In this document: positions 1 to 8,112 of the stretch, in pieces
Layout of the letters: each line of letters opens with the position of its first letter
Position numbering within the stretch: the stretch's first letter is position 1
From: Firmicutes bacterium UBA1764
GTDB lineage: Bacteria > Bacillota > Clostridia > Peptostreptococcales > Anaerovoracaceae
Direction: 5' to 3'
Assembly: GCA_002315535.1 (NCBI GenBank)
Contig: DCHA01000017.1
Coordinates: forward strand, 1 to 20,463
DNA: 20,463 nt
The notes under the pieces: generated by a model
Told to the model about the DNA's origin: nothing
The model's database searches: none
What the model saw: the letters and a program-made list of their open reading frames with translations, nothing else
Made by a program: the position numbers and the translations under genes

Positions 1-122
1 CCGTGATACAAAATATCCCCAAGCAGCAAAATCTTATCGCACTTCATTTCATCAAAGTAATATGCTATCTTTGCCGCCGAACTGCTGCAGCCATGAATAT
101 CAGATGCAATTAAAAGCTTCAT
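1..122 (-). CDS. yfcE: YfcE-like phosphodiesterase (metallophosphoesterase), 5' end only
   Basis: Reading the minus strand from the ATG at 122 gives about 40 residues starting MKLLIASDIHG and ending GDILYHG at the window edge. This is the N-terminus of the calcineurin-like metallophosphoesterase family of YfcE type. D8 and H10 of the DxH motif and D36 of the GD motif are the expected first metal ligands; the rest of the enzyme lies outside the window. The start is supported by an AAAGGA ribosome binding site about 7 nt upstream. Members are small cytosolic phosphodiesterases active on model phosphodiester substrates; the physiological substrate is not settled. The gene reads away from everything else here and is probably unrelated to its neighbours. 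The family call is firm, but the gene name is by similarity only. Confidence 0.82.
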   Translation of the reverse strand, partial: MKLLIASDIHGCSSSAAKIAYYFDEMKCDKILLLGDILYH

Positions 123-157
123 AACAAAAATCCTTTCATAAAACCATCTATGTTTTA

Positions 158-163
158 ATTGTA
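158..163 (-). promoter_or_regulatory. possible -10 box for the yfcE-like gene
   Basis: On the minus strand TACAAT stands about 36 nt upstream of the ATG at 122. No good -35 hexamer lies at the usual 16-18 bp distance, so this is a weak call based on one hexamer. Confidence 0.3.
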
Positions 164-305
164 TCATCACTGCATGATAAATAGCATCGTTTTTGTCTTC
201 TTTTTTTATCCCAGATTGTGATGTAAATCGCCATATACCATTAACACATCAGAACGACCAAACAATAATCTTCTAAATTGTGAAGTAATGCTGGATATAC
301 CGCAG

Positions 306-593
306 CTACTTCCCAATTGACCGTATGCTAGTGCGCGGTTTCGGGAAGTAGACAGCCATATTCGGGGCATTACTTCCCGATTCACCAGGCGAATATGCGG
401 ATTATCGGGAAGTATAGCCGTCTATACGTGGGATTACTTCCCGATTGGCCAGAGGATTATGCGGATTATCGGGAGGTAATGATGTCAATACGTGGTATTC
501 CTTCCCGATTCACTAGGCGAATATGCGGATTATCGGGAGGTAATGCGGCGTGGTGAATGCTTACTTCCCGATTCACCGGGCGAATATGCGGAT
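306..593. repeat. tandem array of imperfect palindromic repeats, period about 63-65 bp
   Basis: Five related units start at about 306, 371, 434, 497 and 561. Full units (306-351, 371-414, 433-480, 497-544) are bounded by inverted arms of type TACTTCCCGAT and ATCGGGAAGTA enclosing a conserved loop that contains GGCGAATATGCGGATT. Spacers of 16-19 nt lie between them. The fifth unit (561-593) keeps the left arm and loop but loses the right arm where the terminator at 599-620 begins. A possible degenerate right half-arm is at about 277-290 (ATTGTGAAGTAATG). In units 3 and 4 the right arm reads GGGAGGTAAT, which still pairs by U-G wobble in plus-strand RNA. No open reading frame runs through the array. 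It resembles BIME/REP-style intergenic palindromes, but I do not recognise the family. Confidence 0.8.
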
Positions 594-598
594 GCACG

Positions 599-620
599 AA
601 AAAAGACCCCTGTCAGGGGG
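599..620 (-). terminator. intrinsic terminator of the minus-strand GLUG/DUF362 gene unit
   Basis: Read on the minus strand, a perfect CCCCT-GAC-AGGGG hairpin (607-619) is followed at once by TCTTTTTT (606-599). It lies 47-67 nt beyond the stop codon of the GLUG gene, as expected for a rho-independent terminator that closes that transcript. Confidence 0.85.
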
Positions 621-666
621 CCTTTGGTTCTTTAGGTCTTAGTATCTTAATGTAATAATAGCTTCA

Positions 667-2244
667 TCATCTTGCATGTTTGCCGCGGGTCTTTTTTCCG
701 GAGGCAATGGCAATAAGCACTATCACGATTACTACAGCGAGTACTGCTCCGGCAAGAATATAGATGCCGTAGGTATCTTTGATATAGTCTGCGTGTGAAT
801 ATGCGGTGATGATGATTGCGTCTTTTTCTTCACCGTCAACGAGGACTTTGATTGTTACGGGGCCGCTGCCGAGAATGCGAAGTTCTGCATCGCATGTGCT
901 GGGCTGGCCTTGTGCAAATGCAAGTGCATAATCGGAAACGGAAATGATATCCGAATTGCTTGATACCAGCTTGACATCCATTGGGCTTGCATTATAGGGT
1001 TCAAAGCTTACGTGGATTTTTGCAGAATCACCAAGGTATAACTTGCGTGACTCGTTACTTGCCTTGATATCTGCAGCGCCCTCAGAACCAGCAAGCGTTC
1101 CATCACTATACTCAAGTTCAATGCTGGCGCTTTCTGCCGGGATTCTCTGCAGCTCGTAATTATCGCTGAAAGAGTATCCGCAGGTTTTACATGTATGCGT
1201 CGTGCAACCAATAACGCCATAAGCCGCTTCGGTCACAGAATCCTCCATCTGAGGATTACTGCAGTCCCAATGAGGGCCAAGCTCCGCCGTGTAATCAAAA
1301 ATCTCGTTGCGAGTAAAGCTCTCGGTATTGTAATCCATGCTCAGCGACCAGTTCATAACCTCGCCGATGTACGCGCTGCAATATGCGCGTCTGTTTTTAT
1401 TATCCTCAAAGAAAGTGATGCTGCCCTTAACACTGCAGTTAGAAACAGTGCCGTGGCCGTAGTCGCCGTTATATTTATAGTACGAACCAATCAGGCCTCC
1501 GTCATGAACATATCCGTGGTCAGCATCGTAGCCCGTGATATCAACAGTAACAGACCTGAGGTCAATATAGCCAAGTGCGTATGCGCCGCCCATGAACTGT
1601 TCGTCCTTGTAGGTCAAATCTTCATCAATGCATGTCAGTGTCACATCTGCCGTGCAACCGAAAATCGTGCTCTCGCCGCCATAGCCTGCGAGGCCGCCAA
1701 TGCCGAAGCACTTCCCGCCCGTAGACAGATACGAGCGCCCAAAGACGCTGCATCCAAATACATATGAGTCATACATATAGCCCGCGATTCCTCCGGCGAA
1801 AATGCATTCATCGTCGCAGTCAACGCTAAAGTCGGTCGAAAGAAGAACAAGCTGCTCTACCCAAGCATTTTCAAGAAGCCCGAAAAAGCCGACAAAATGC
1901 GATTCATATGGCTTGTGATTGCAGTCATAAACAGTCCTTGTCTCGTCCGAATACTGACTGATATGCACATTCATAATGCGGTAATTGTTTCCGATAAACT
2001 TGCCGCTGAACGCAAACGGCTTCCAGTCATAATCGTCAAGGTCGATATCGTTCATCAGCTCGTATATGCCGGAGGGATTATCAGCCATCGCGAACAAATC
2101 CTCCGGGGTATATATCTGAATAGTCTCGCCCGAAAATTCCATTGCCGGAGCTTCAAATGAGTCAGCAAATGAAACAAGGCTGCTGCACAAAATCATGCAG
2201 CAGGCTAAGGCTATTATTATTGTTTTCTTAATAAAAGTGTTCAT
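667..2244 (-). CDS. secreted, membrane-anchored GLUG-motif surface protein
   Basis: A 525-residue protein whose precise function I do not recognise. The chosen start (MNTFIKK) gives a clean Sec signal peptide: lysines at 5-6, a hydrophobic run, and a probable cut after SFA near residue 28. A start 24 nt further upstream adds a charged MSRPRKLT that would precede the signal peptide; neither start has a strong ribosome binding site. GLUG-like glycine motifs are seen at about 151-156 (GGIAGY), 183-188 (GGLAGY) and 249-254 (GGLIGS), each followed by a cysteine-containing strand. At 347-355 a C-x2-H-x-C-x2-C cluster precedes GYSFSDNY, a pattern seen in clostridial surface proteins. A single C-terminal membrane span (about 495-515) followed by a basic tail anchors it. 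It is the last gene before the terminator, 39 nt after the DUF362 stop, so it probably shares that transcript. A beta-helical adhesin-like role is inference. Confidence 0.7.
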   Translation of the reverse strand: MNTFIKKTIIIALACCMILCSSLVSFADSFEAPAMEFSGETIQIYTPEDLFAMADNPSGIYELMNDIDLDDYDWKPFAFSGKFIGNNYRIMNVHISQYSDETRTVYDCNHKPYESHFVGFFGLLENAWVEQLVLLSTDFSVDCDDECIFAGGIAGYMYDSYVFGCSVFGRSYLSTGGKCFGIGGLAGYGGESTIFGCTADVTLTCIDEDLTYKDEQFMGGAYALGYIDLRSVTVDITGYDADHGYVHDGGLIGSYYKYNGDYGHGTVSNCSVKGSITFFEDNKNRRAYCSAYIGEVMNWSLSMDYNTESFTRNEIFDYTAELGPHWDCSNPQMEDSVTEAAYGVIGCTTHTCKTCGYSFSDNYELQRIPAESASIELEYSDGTLAGSEGAADIKASNESRKLYLGDSAKIHVSFEPYNASPMDVKLVSSNSDIISVSDYALAFAQGQPSTCDAELRILGSGPVTIKVLVDGEEKDAIIITAYSHADYIKDTYGIYILAGAVLAVVIVIVLIAIASGKKTRGKHAR

Positions 2245-2283
2245 AGTCAGTTTTCTTGGCCGGGACATGCCATTTCTGGCCCG

Positions 2284-3390
2284 CTATTTCTTCTGTTCCT
2301 TCTCTTTAATATATCGCTTTAATTCTTCGTAAATAAAATCAGCCTGTGGCGGGCAGCCGTGGATATTAAACTCGGCGTCCCAGTTGCAATTGCCGATCCC
2401 TATCTTGCCTGGCTTTGGTCTGCGGCCCTGCCCTATAGAAATCTTTTCATCTATCTTTTCGAAGAGTCCTTCGTCCTTGAGCCTGGTCAGTGCCTCCATA
2501 AGCATAGCGTAGCAGCCGCTGCAGGACTCAACATCCTCAACCGCATATTTAACATCAAATATCTTATGTCTGTCAGGAAGTCCCTCTGTGCTTTCACCTT
2601 CAACAGTAGTTATCTCGGCATTCTCAAGATCCGCACTTCCGATGCCAATCTCTGACGCAATTTTTAAATACTCGACCTCCATCGGGTCATAGCCGATAAT
2701 GCTTGCGGTAAGCGCATCAACGAGAACCGGATCCTTTGCGACCATAACGCAATTACGCACAAGAGGATTGCCGCCCTCTTCAAAATCCGGATCACCGCAA
2801 ATATGATCGACAACTATAAAGTCCTGCCTTATCGCCTTGTTTAAATATGCGATAGGCTTGTGCAGCCCGAGCTTATGAAAGCGCCTCTTCTCCGCATTCG
2901 GGATCAAGCCCTTCATATTCTTAAGCGCGCAAGTTATCAGCGTCTGACAATGTCCCTTTAGCACCGGCACATTAATCAGAAAATCAATATTATCAACGCA
3001 GTCGCAGATATTCAGAGTCAAATCATCTACAGTGCATTCATGCGAAGTATCAAGCTGTCCGTCAATAATCTTTATACCATACTCTGCGGCAAGCGCATTA
3101 AACCCGCAGTACTCAAATGCATCCGCAGTCTTCGCACCAACCCACGAGCCCTCTGCAATAACAATATTGCTGATGCCGTGCGCCTGAAGATACTCAATTA
3201 TCCCCGCAACTATCTCCGGATGAGTTGTTGCGCCAAATTGTGCCGGAGTCTCCGCAAGAAGATTCGGCTTTATACCAACGCATGCACCCTCCTTGATCTC
3301 AGATGCAAGCTCAGCCTTCTCAAGAAGTCTCTTGGTCATTTCCTTATAGTCAGTTCCGTACGATCTTAAAATCTCATTTGAATTCAGCAT
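2284..3390 (-). CDS. DUF362 family protein with C-terminal cysteine cluster
   Basis: A 368-residue protein of the DUF362 family, a group of uncharacterised redox-type proteins. Typical family blocks are visible: IKPNLL near 40-45, the segment around LKNMKGLIPNAEKRRFH (156-172), and a DPVLVDA block near 220-226. Four C-terminal cysteines (C290, C293, C335, C346, the first two as CSGC) could bind an Fe-S cluster or zinc; this is inference. The reading frame is open 72 nt further upstream, but the ATG at 3390 has a GAGG ribosome binding site (3399-3402) at good spacing. The longer form would start inside the end of the preceding gene. It follows the GME-fold-like gene by 41 nt and precedes the GLUG gene by 39 nt. 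There is no signal peptide, so it is cytosolic. The exact activity is unknown. Confidence 0.82.
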   Translation of the reverse strand: MLNSNEILRSYGTDYKEMTKRLLEKAELASEIKEGACVGIKPNLLAETPAQFGATTHPEIVAGIIEYLQAHGISNIVIAEGSWVGAKTADAFEYCGFNALAAEYGIKIIDGQLDTSHECTVDDLTLNICDCVDNIDFLINVPVLKGHCQTLITCALKNMKGLIPNAEKRRFHKLGLHKPIAYLNKAIRQDFIVVDHICGDPDFEEGGNPLVRNCVMVAKDPVLVDALTASIIGYDPMEVEYLKIASEIGIGSADLENAEITTVEGESTEGLPDRHKIFDVKYAVEDVESCSGCYAMLMEALTRLKDEGLFEKIDEKISIGQGRRPKPGKIGIGNCNWDAEFNIHGCPPQADFIYEELKRYIKEKEQKK

Positions 3391-3431
3391 CTGTATTACC
3401 TCGGGATAAGCCCGCGAAAAACCACAACAAT

Positions 3432-4061
3432 TTACTCTAATATTATACTTCCTATATCGCAAAGCGGATAGTCCGGAAAGTACTTTATCCCAACTCCGGC
3501 AACCGATACAAAATCTGCAATAGCTTTATAATCGCTGTGCCTTGACAAATCTCCATTAAAGATTATTTCGCCATCCACCAGTCCGCTTGCACCACCGATA
3601 AAGCCGTATTCATGGCCGGGCAGTCTGACCTGCCTTGGACTAATCAGCAGACAATTGATATCCGAATAAGCCCCCAAAGCCTTATATATTCCCTCGTCCT
3701 CAGTGATAACATGATGATCTGAAAGAACTACTAAATTACATTTGACATAGCCCTGCTTCACGAGAATCTGTTTGCAGCCCGATCTTGATATCAGCTCAGG
3801 GTCAGTATACTTACTGCAAATGATATAATCACCAAGCACTGCGGCGTTATACAATACGTCCCCGGGATACTCCGGCACAAGCTTTGATCTGTCCCCGAAG
3901 AAAACCTCGTTTTTCAGCCGACACATATATATGTCAGGATGCGAAGAAACGGGCTTTGATACAAGGCCCGTTTCTTTTACCAGGGACAATTCATAGCCCC
4001 TTGAGATCAAATATTCTTTTAATACATCCTCTGCATGCTCGGATATATATACTTTACGCAT
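3432..4061 (-). CDS. GME-fold-like hypothetical protein (resembles DUF6873)
   Basis: A 209-residue cytosolic protein without signal peptide or membrane spans. It resembles a clostridial family annotated as a GME-fold (guanidino-group-modifying enzyme-like) domain, DUF6873; I recall this match and could not search for it. Features that suggest this fold are SSHPDI at 39-44, the block YVKCNLVVLSDHHVITEDEGI (split around 105-124), and GFIGGASGLV at 153-162, spaced like the repeated beta-beta-alpha elements of that fold. No complete Cys-His-Glu catalytic set could be assigned. Its ATG overlaps the stop codon of the upstream lipoprotein gene as TAATG, and it has no clear ribosome binding site of its own, so it is probably expressed by translational coupling. 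DUF362 follows 41 nt later. Confidence 0.6.
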   Translation of the reverse strand: MRKVYISEHAEDVLKEYLISRGYELSLVKETGLVSKPVSSHPDIYMCRLKNEVFFGDRSKLVPEYPGDVLYNAAVLGDYIICSKYTDPELISRSGCKQILVKQGYVKCNLVVLSDHHVITEDEGIYKALGAYSDINCLLISPRQVRLPGHEYGFIGGASGLVDGEIIFNGDLSRHSDYKAIADFVSVAGVGIKYFPDYPLCDIGSIILE

Positions 4062-4936
4062 TATTCTGATACTGCAACTTCAAGCTGTACGAATACGCAC
4101 GGCTGGCAGTCTTCATCAGCAGCACCTGTCCAGCTGAGAGTCTTTGCCTCGGCATCGTAGTTAAAGAAACCAATCTGGTTTTCTTCAAGTGTTTCTACTG
4201 TTTCTTCTCCGCTTTCAGCGCATGTAATTCTCTCGTGGAGACCATCGCTGTAGCTGAAGAGTCCGTCTTCTGAGAATCCGCATGTCATTGTCCATGTATC
4301 ACGTTCAAATGCACTGCTTCCCCATACTACAACCGCACGAACCTTGTCGCTGCCATCGATAGCAGTAATTTCGAGTACTGCTCTCTGGCTAAAGCTATCT
4401 TCATAGCTTCCGATTAATTCGGAATTAGCCGGAAGATTTGCAAGGCTGAGTGGCAGTGCCAAATCCTTGAGCTCTTCTGCGATTGCGGAGAACTGCTCTG
4501 CGGTCAGATCCTTTGATTCTGTTGTAAGGCAGTACTGACAATCAATTGTGTACCATCTTGCGCCGTAGTATGAATCTGTTGCGATGTTTGCTTCTGCGCC
4601 TTCAGCAAGAACTGCGAAGAGTGTAGAATCGTCAACATATACTCCGCTGATATCATCAAGAGCGGCACTTGCGCGGTAGCAATATTCATGTCCGTTTACA
4701 CTGAACTTATACTGAGCAATCTTTGGATCAGTATCGATAACGCAGAAGCTTTCATCTGATACACCCATAACTCCCGGGCCTACCATATTGCTTGCAACAA
4801 CAGCGTTAATTTCTTCAAGTGAAGAATATTCTGTAACAGGGTTTGCAATATTTGCGGCAGGCTCTTCCTTTTTACCACATGCGGCAAAGGCTAATACCAT
4901 TGCCATTACTAATACAATTGATATAATCTTCTTCAT
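4061..4936 (-). CDS. predicted lipoprotein of unknown function
   Basis: A 291-residue protein beginning MKKIISIVLVMAMVLAF with AAC at 18-20, followed by GKKEE. This is a lipoprotein signal with Cys20 as the probable lipidated residue, although -3 is Phe, which is not ideal. The mature part is acidic and contains scattered tyrosines and single cysteines but no domain I recognise. The start is firm: GGAGGA stands 5 nt upstream, and a TATAAT -10 box lies about 55 nt upstream. It is the first gene of the unit that runs on to the GME-fold-like, DUF362 and GLUG genes, sharing one base with the next gene (TAATG). It probably faces the outside of the cell membrane, perhaps as a sensor or substrate-binding partner; that is a guess. 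Confidence 0.65.
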   Translation of the reverse strand: MKKIISIVLVMAMVLAFAACGKKEEPAANIANPVTEYSSLEEINAVVASNMVGPGVMGVSDESFCVIDTDPKIAQYKFSVNGHEYCYRASAALDDISGVYVDDSTLFAVLAEGAEANIATDSYYGARWYTIDCQYCLTTESKDLTAEQFSAIAEELKDLALPLSLANLPANSELIGSYEDSFSQRAVLEITAIDGSDKVRAVVVWGSSAFERDTWTMTCGFSEDGLFSYSDGLHERITCAESGEETVETLEENQIGFFNYDAEAKTLSWTGAADEDCQPCVFVQLEVAVSE

Positions 4937-4991
4937 TTTTTTCCTCCGTTATATCTCTAAACCAATACGTCCGTTTTCTCAGGACTCATCT

Positions 4992-4997
4992 ATTATA
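4992..4997 (-). promoter_or_regulatory. probable -10 box of the lipoprotein/DUF362/GLUG gene unit
   Basis: A perfect TATAAT on the minus strand lies about 55 nt upstream of the lipoprotein ATG and just beyond the ABC-F stop codon at 5027. At -35 only a T-rich stretch (AGTGTT-like) is seen at 17 bp, so the promoter is called mainly on the -10 box. No convincing terminator lies between the ABC-F stop and this box, so read-through is possible. Confidence 0.5.
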
Positions 4998-5026
4998 GAC
5001 CTTTTACAGAAAAAAACACTAAATAT

Positions 5027-6613
5027 TTACACATAATTAATATATTCGTCATAGGTGCCAAGCCTGTCTGTAAGCTTTCCATCAAAACCAATTTCCATGA
5101 TTCTGTTTGCCACGGTCTGAATAAACTCATGGTCATGGGATGCAAAGATTACATTTCCTTTAAAATCCTTTATCCCATCATTTACAGCACTGATTGATTC
5201 AAGGTCTAAATGGTTAGTCGGCTGATCCAATACAAGAACATTAGAGCCATATAGCATCATTCTTGAAAGCATACAGCGAACCTTTTCGCCACCGGACAAA
5301 ACCTTTACAGGCTTGTAGACATCCTCTCCGGAGAAAAGCATTTTTCCGAGGAAGCCTCTCATAAAGGTCTCTGTTGTTTCTGTTGTATACTGGCCCAGCC
5401 ACTGAACCAGGTTATAGTCACAGTCGTTGAAATACGCAGAGTTATCAAGTGGAAAGTACGACATAGTAATAGTTGTGCCCCACTTATATGAACCGCTGTC
5501 GGGTTCGAGCTCTCCGGCAATAATCTTAAAGAGGGTTGTATTTGCAATTTCGTTTTCACCGACAAAGGCGATTTTATCATCCGCATTTACTCTGAAGCTG
5601 ATGTTATCAAGAATCTTTACGCCATCGACAGTTTTTGAAATATTTTCGACCTGCAGTATTTCCTTGCCCGGCATTCTGTCCATTTTAAAACCGACAAAGG
5701 GATAGCGTCTTGATGAAACAGGAAGCTCTTCAACTGTAAGATTGTCGAGCAGCTTTCTTCTTGCAGTCGCCTGCTTTGCCTTGGATTTATTAGATGAGAA
5801 TCTGGAAATGAAGGCCTGGAGCTCTGCAATCTTATCCTCATTCTTTTTCTTTTGCTGATTCATCAGCTGCTGAATAAGCTGTGAAGACTGGTACCAGAAT
5901 TCATAGTTGCCCACATACATCTTTATCTTGCCGTAGTCGATATCAACTATGTTTGTGCACACAGTGTTGAGGAAGTGTCTGTCATGGGATACAACAAGAA
6001 CTGTACCCGGGTAATCCATAATAAAATCCTCAAGCCAGTTTATAGCGGCAATATCAAGATGGTTTGTAGGCTCGTCAAGAAGAATGATTTCAGGATTGCC
6101 GAAGAGCGCCTGAGCAAGAAGAACCTTAACCTTTTGCTTTGCGGTAAGAGATGACATCATCTCATACAAAACTGATTCAGGAAGACCGAGCCCTTGAATC
6201 AGCTTGCTGACATCGGATTCGATTTCCCATCCGTTCATTTCGGCGAACTCAGCCTCAAGCTCTGATGCCCTGATTCCGTCTTCATCCGTGAAATCCTCTT
6301 TAGCGTATATAGCATCCTTTTCCTGCATTACTGCGTAAAGCTTGCTGTTTCCTTGAATTACCGTATCAAGCACGGTAAATTCATCGAATGCAAAGTGATC
6401 CTGCTTAAGAACTGACATGCGAGTGTTTGCCTTAATGGAAACACTGCCTGACGTCGGTTCTAAATCACCCGAAAGAATGCGCAGGAAAGTAGATTTTCCT
6501 GCGCCGTTTGCACCGATTATTCCGTAGCAATTACCCTGAGTGAATTTAAGGTCAACATCCTTAAACAGAGTATAGCCACTGAAGTTCATACTTAAATTTG
6601 ATACTGTTAACAT
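5027..6613 (-). CDS. ABC-F family ATPase with one degenerate ATP site
   Basis: A 528-residue soluble protein with two ABC domains and no membrane spans, the ABC-F layout; members act on the ribosome (translation factors or antibiotic target protection). Domain 1 has Walker A GANGAGKS at 34-41, signature LTAKQ at 156-160 in place of LSGGQ, and Walker B LLDEP at 178-182. A charged inter-domain linker spans about 245-310. Domain 2 has a degenerate Walker A GENEIANT at 352-359 with Asn358 in place of the P-loop lysine or its neighbour, a normal signature LSGGE at 439-443, and Walker B ending LDQP at 462-465, where Gln replaces the catalytic Glu. It lies 22 nt after the Hpt gene and is probably co-transcribed. 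It belongs to the YkpA/YbiT-like branch by feel. A resistance role is not supported by anything specific. Confidence 0.87.
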   Translation of the reverse strand: MLTVSNLSMNFSGYTLFKDVDLKFTQGNCYGIIGANGAGKSTFLRILSGDLEPTSGSVSIKANTRMSVLKQDHFAFDEFTVLDTVIQGNSKLYAVMQEKDAIYAKEDFTDEDGIRASELEAEFAEMNGWEIESDVSKLIQGLGLPESVLYEMMSSLTAKQKVKVLLAQALFGNPEIILLDEPTNHLDIAAINWLEDFIMDYPGTVLVVSHDRHFLNTVCTNIVDIDYGKIKMYVGNYEFWYQSSQLIQQLMNQQKKKNEDKIAELQAFISRFSSNKSKAKQATARRKLLDNLTVEELPVSSRRYPFVGFKMDRMPGKEILQVENISKTVDGVKILDNISFRVNADDKIAFVGENEIANTTLFKIIAGELEPDSGSYKWGTTITMSYFPLDNSAYFNDCDYNLVQWLGQYTTETTETFMRGFLGKMLFSGEDVYKPVKVLSGGEKVRCMLSRMMLYGSNVLVLDQPTNHLDLESISAVNDGIKDFKGNVIFASHDHEFIQTVANRIMEIGFDGKLTDRLGTYDEYINYV

Positions 6614-6635
6614 GCTTTGTCTTTCTAATTATTAT

Positions 6636-6983
6636 TTAATCCAAACGCCCTATGGCCTCGATTATCTTTTTACTTTCATCCTCGATTTTTCTGATGAGCT
6701 CCTCGCTTCCGGTAAGGCTTCCGCCTCTTAGAATTTCTGTTAGCTCGCTGCTAAGAGACGCGAGATTTGTGAATCCCAAATTAAGAGCAAGTCCCTTCAA
6801 GGTATGTACCGCGCGAAAAGCGGTCTCTGCGTCGCCATTTGCGGCCGCAGCTTTCAGACTGCTGAGATTTGCATCGTCTAAAAATTTTTTCGCAAGCCTC
6901 TTAACGAAATCTTCTTTGCCAAGCCTTGCCAGTGTGCCGGAGTAATCCCCGCCAAATAATTCGTAGCACTCCCTAATCGTCAT
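6636..6983 (-). CDS. stand-alone Hpt (histidine phosphotransfer) protein
   Basis: A 115-residue all-helical protein consisting of one Hpt domain. His60 in the motif AVHTLKGLALNLGF (58-71) is the expected phosphate-accepting residue, with the usual HxLKG pattern. Hpt proteins carry phosphate between receiver domains in a multistep relay. Its ATG overlaps the response-regulator stop as ATGA, and its ribosome binding site AAGGAG lies inside the last codons of that gene, so the two are translationally coupled. The divergent hybrid kinase ends in a receiver domain and so needs an Hpt partner. The most economical reading is hybrid kinase receiver -> His60 -> receiver of the HD-GYP protein. The family call is strong; the partners are inferred from location. 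Confidence 0.88.
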   Translation of the reverse strand: MTIRECYELFGGDYSGTLARLGKEDFVKRLAKKFLDDANLSSLKAAAANGDAETAFRAVHTLKGLALNLGFTNLASLSSELTEILRGGSLTGSEELIRKIEDESKKIIEAIGRLD

Positions 6984-8095
6984 TGACTTATTCTCCTTTT
7001 TATTTCTCTGGCGAGATCGTCTGTTGAAATACCGGTTTCATTTCCTGTTTTCCTAAGCTCAAGCTGCATAGGCTCTGCAATGTCGTCAAGACATTCAAGG
7101 AGAATCGGATTAAACTGTCCGCACTGCCCACTGTGGATCATTTCCATTGACTTTTCATGACTGAAAGCTTCTTTATAGCAACGCTCTGATGTTAATGCAT
7201 CGTAAACGTCTGCAAGCGAAACGATTTGAGCGGCGATAGGAATGTCGTCACCCTTTAGGCCGTCCGGATAACCGCGTCCGTCCCAGCGCTCATGATGCCA
7301 CCTGCAAATCTCATATGAATATTTAACAAGTTTCTCGTTTTTATAAATCTCCAGCTTTTCCATAGCTTCGGCGCCAAGCGTGGTATGAGTTTTCATAATC
7401 TCAAACTCATCCTTCGTAAGGAAGCCCGGCTTATTGATAATCTCGTCAGGGATGCCTATCTTACCTATATCATGCAGGGATGACGCAAGCTTTATGTAGC
7501 GAAGCTCTCCGCTGATACTTGCATATTTATCAGTCTTACTCATCAGCTGGTTAAACAGCATTTCAGTAATGAGATTAATATTCTGAACATGCTTTCCGCT
7601 TTCACCATTTCTGAACTCAACGATATGGCTGAGTATACCAATCATGAGATTGCTTTCACGCTCACGATTCTTAACCTCATCAACGACTATATCAAGCAGC
7701 TGCTTCTGCTTTGAGTACAGCATGATGGTGTTCTTAATTCTTCTTCTGAGTATAGACTGATCAAAAGGCCTGTTGACATAATCCACTGCCCCAAGATCAA
7801 AGGCTCTGCGCATGAATTCCGGAGAGTCCTCTGATGTAATCATTATCACAGGAATGTCATCTATCCAGTGGTTTGAATTCATGCTCGCAAGAACACCGAA
7901 GCCATCAAGCTTTGGCATCACAATATCAAGAAGCATTACGGCGATATCTTTGGCTTTTGTCTTTAAGATTTCTACAGCCTCAAGCCCGTTTGCGGCCTCT
8001 AATACATCATATTCCTCGCTAAGCATGCCCGAAAGAATCATGCGGTTTATTTCGTTGTCATCGACCAAAAGTACGGTCCTGCGGGATGTATCCAT
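6980..8095 (-). CDS. response regulator with HD-GYP output domain (probable cyclic-di-GMP phosphodiesterase)
   Basis: A 371-residue cytosolic protein. The N-terminal receiver (about 7-120) has the acidic pair D12-D13, phospho-acceptor D57 in MLLDIVMP, T87, and R109 (NRPF) where most receivers have lysine. A helical linker joins it to an HD-GYP domain (about 145-335). The HD pair is at 208-209 (SLHDIGKIG), H267-H268 lie in WHHERWDG, and GYP is at 275-277 within GRGYPDGL. HD-GYP domains break down cyclic-di-GMP, and the metal-binding and GYP motifs look intact, so activity is likely. The start has a GGAG ribosome binding site 8 nt upstream. It is first in a unit with Hpt and ABC-F, divergent from the hybrid kinase gene. 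The promoter region carries a 12 bp perfect inverted repeat overlapping its -10 box. Confidence 0.9.
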   Translation of the reverse strand: MDTSRRTVLLVDDNEINRMILSGMLSEEYDVLEAANGLEAVEILKTKAKDIAVMLLDIVMPKLDGFGVLASMNSNHWIDDIPVIMITSEDSPEFMRRAFDLGAVDYVNRPFDQSILRRRIKNTIMLYSKQKQLLDIVVDEVKNRERESNLMIGILSHIVEFRNGESGKHVQNINLITEMLFNQLMSKTDKYASISGELRYIKLASSLHDIGKIGIPDEIINKPGFLTKDEFEIMKTHTTLGAEAMEKLEIYKNEKLVKYSYEICRWHHERWDGRGYPDGLKGDDIPIAAQIVSLADVYDALTSERCYKEAFSHEKSMEMIHSGQCGQFNPILLECLDDIAEPMQLELRKTGNETGISTDDLAREIKRRISQ

Positions 8096-8112
8096 GGGGT
8101 TTCTCCATCAGC

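Larger units (their letters stand above)
123..598. other. gene-free intergenic region of about 475 bp
   Basis: No coding region with a ribosome binding site was found on either strand. The left part (123-300) is AT-rich and probably holds the promoter of the yfcE-like gene. The right part (306-593) is the palindromic repeat array listed separately. The genes on both sides read on the minus strand, so the region lies downstream of the GLUG gene and upstream of the yfcE-like gene. Confidence 0.7.

Noticed and set aside
306..593. Repeat array considered as a CRISPR array
   Set aside because: Units are palindromes of 44-48 nt with spacers of only 16-19 nt that resemble one another, arms vary between units, and no cas gene is in the window.
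1195..1767. Plus-strand open frame of 190 codons
   Set aside because: It lies wholly inside the GLUG gene in another frame, has no ribosome binding site, and its product shows no family features; it is a shadow.
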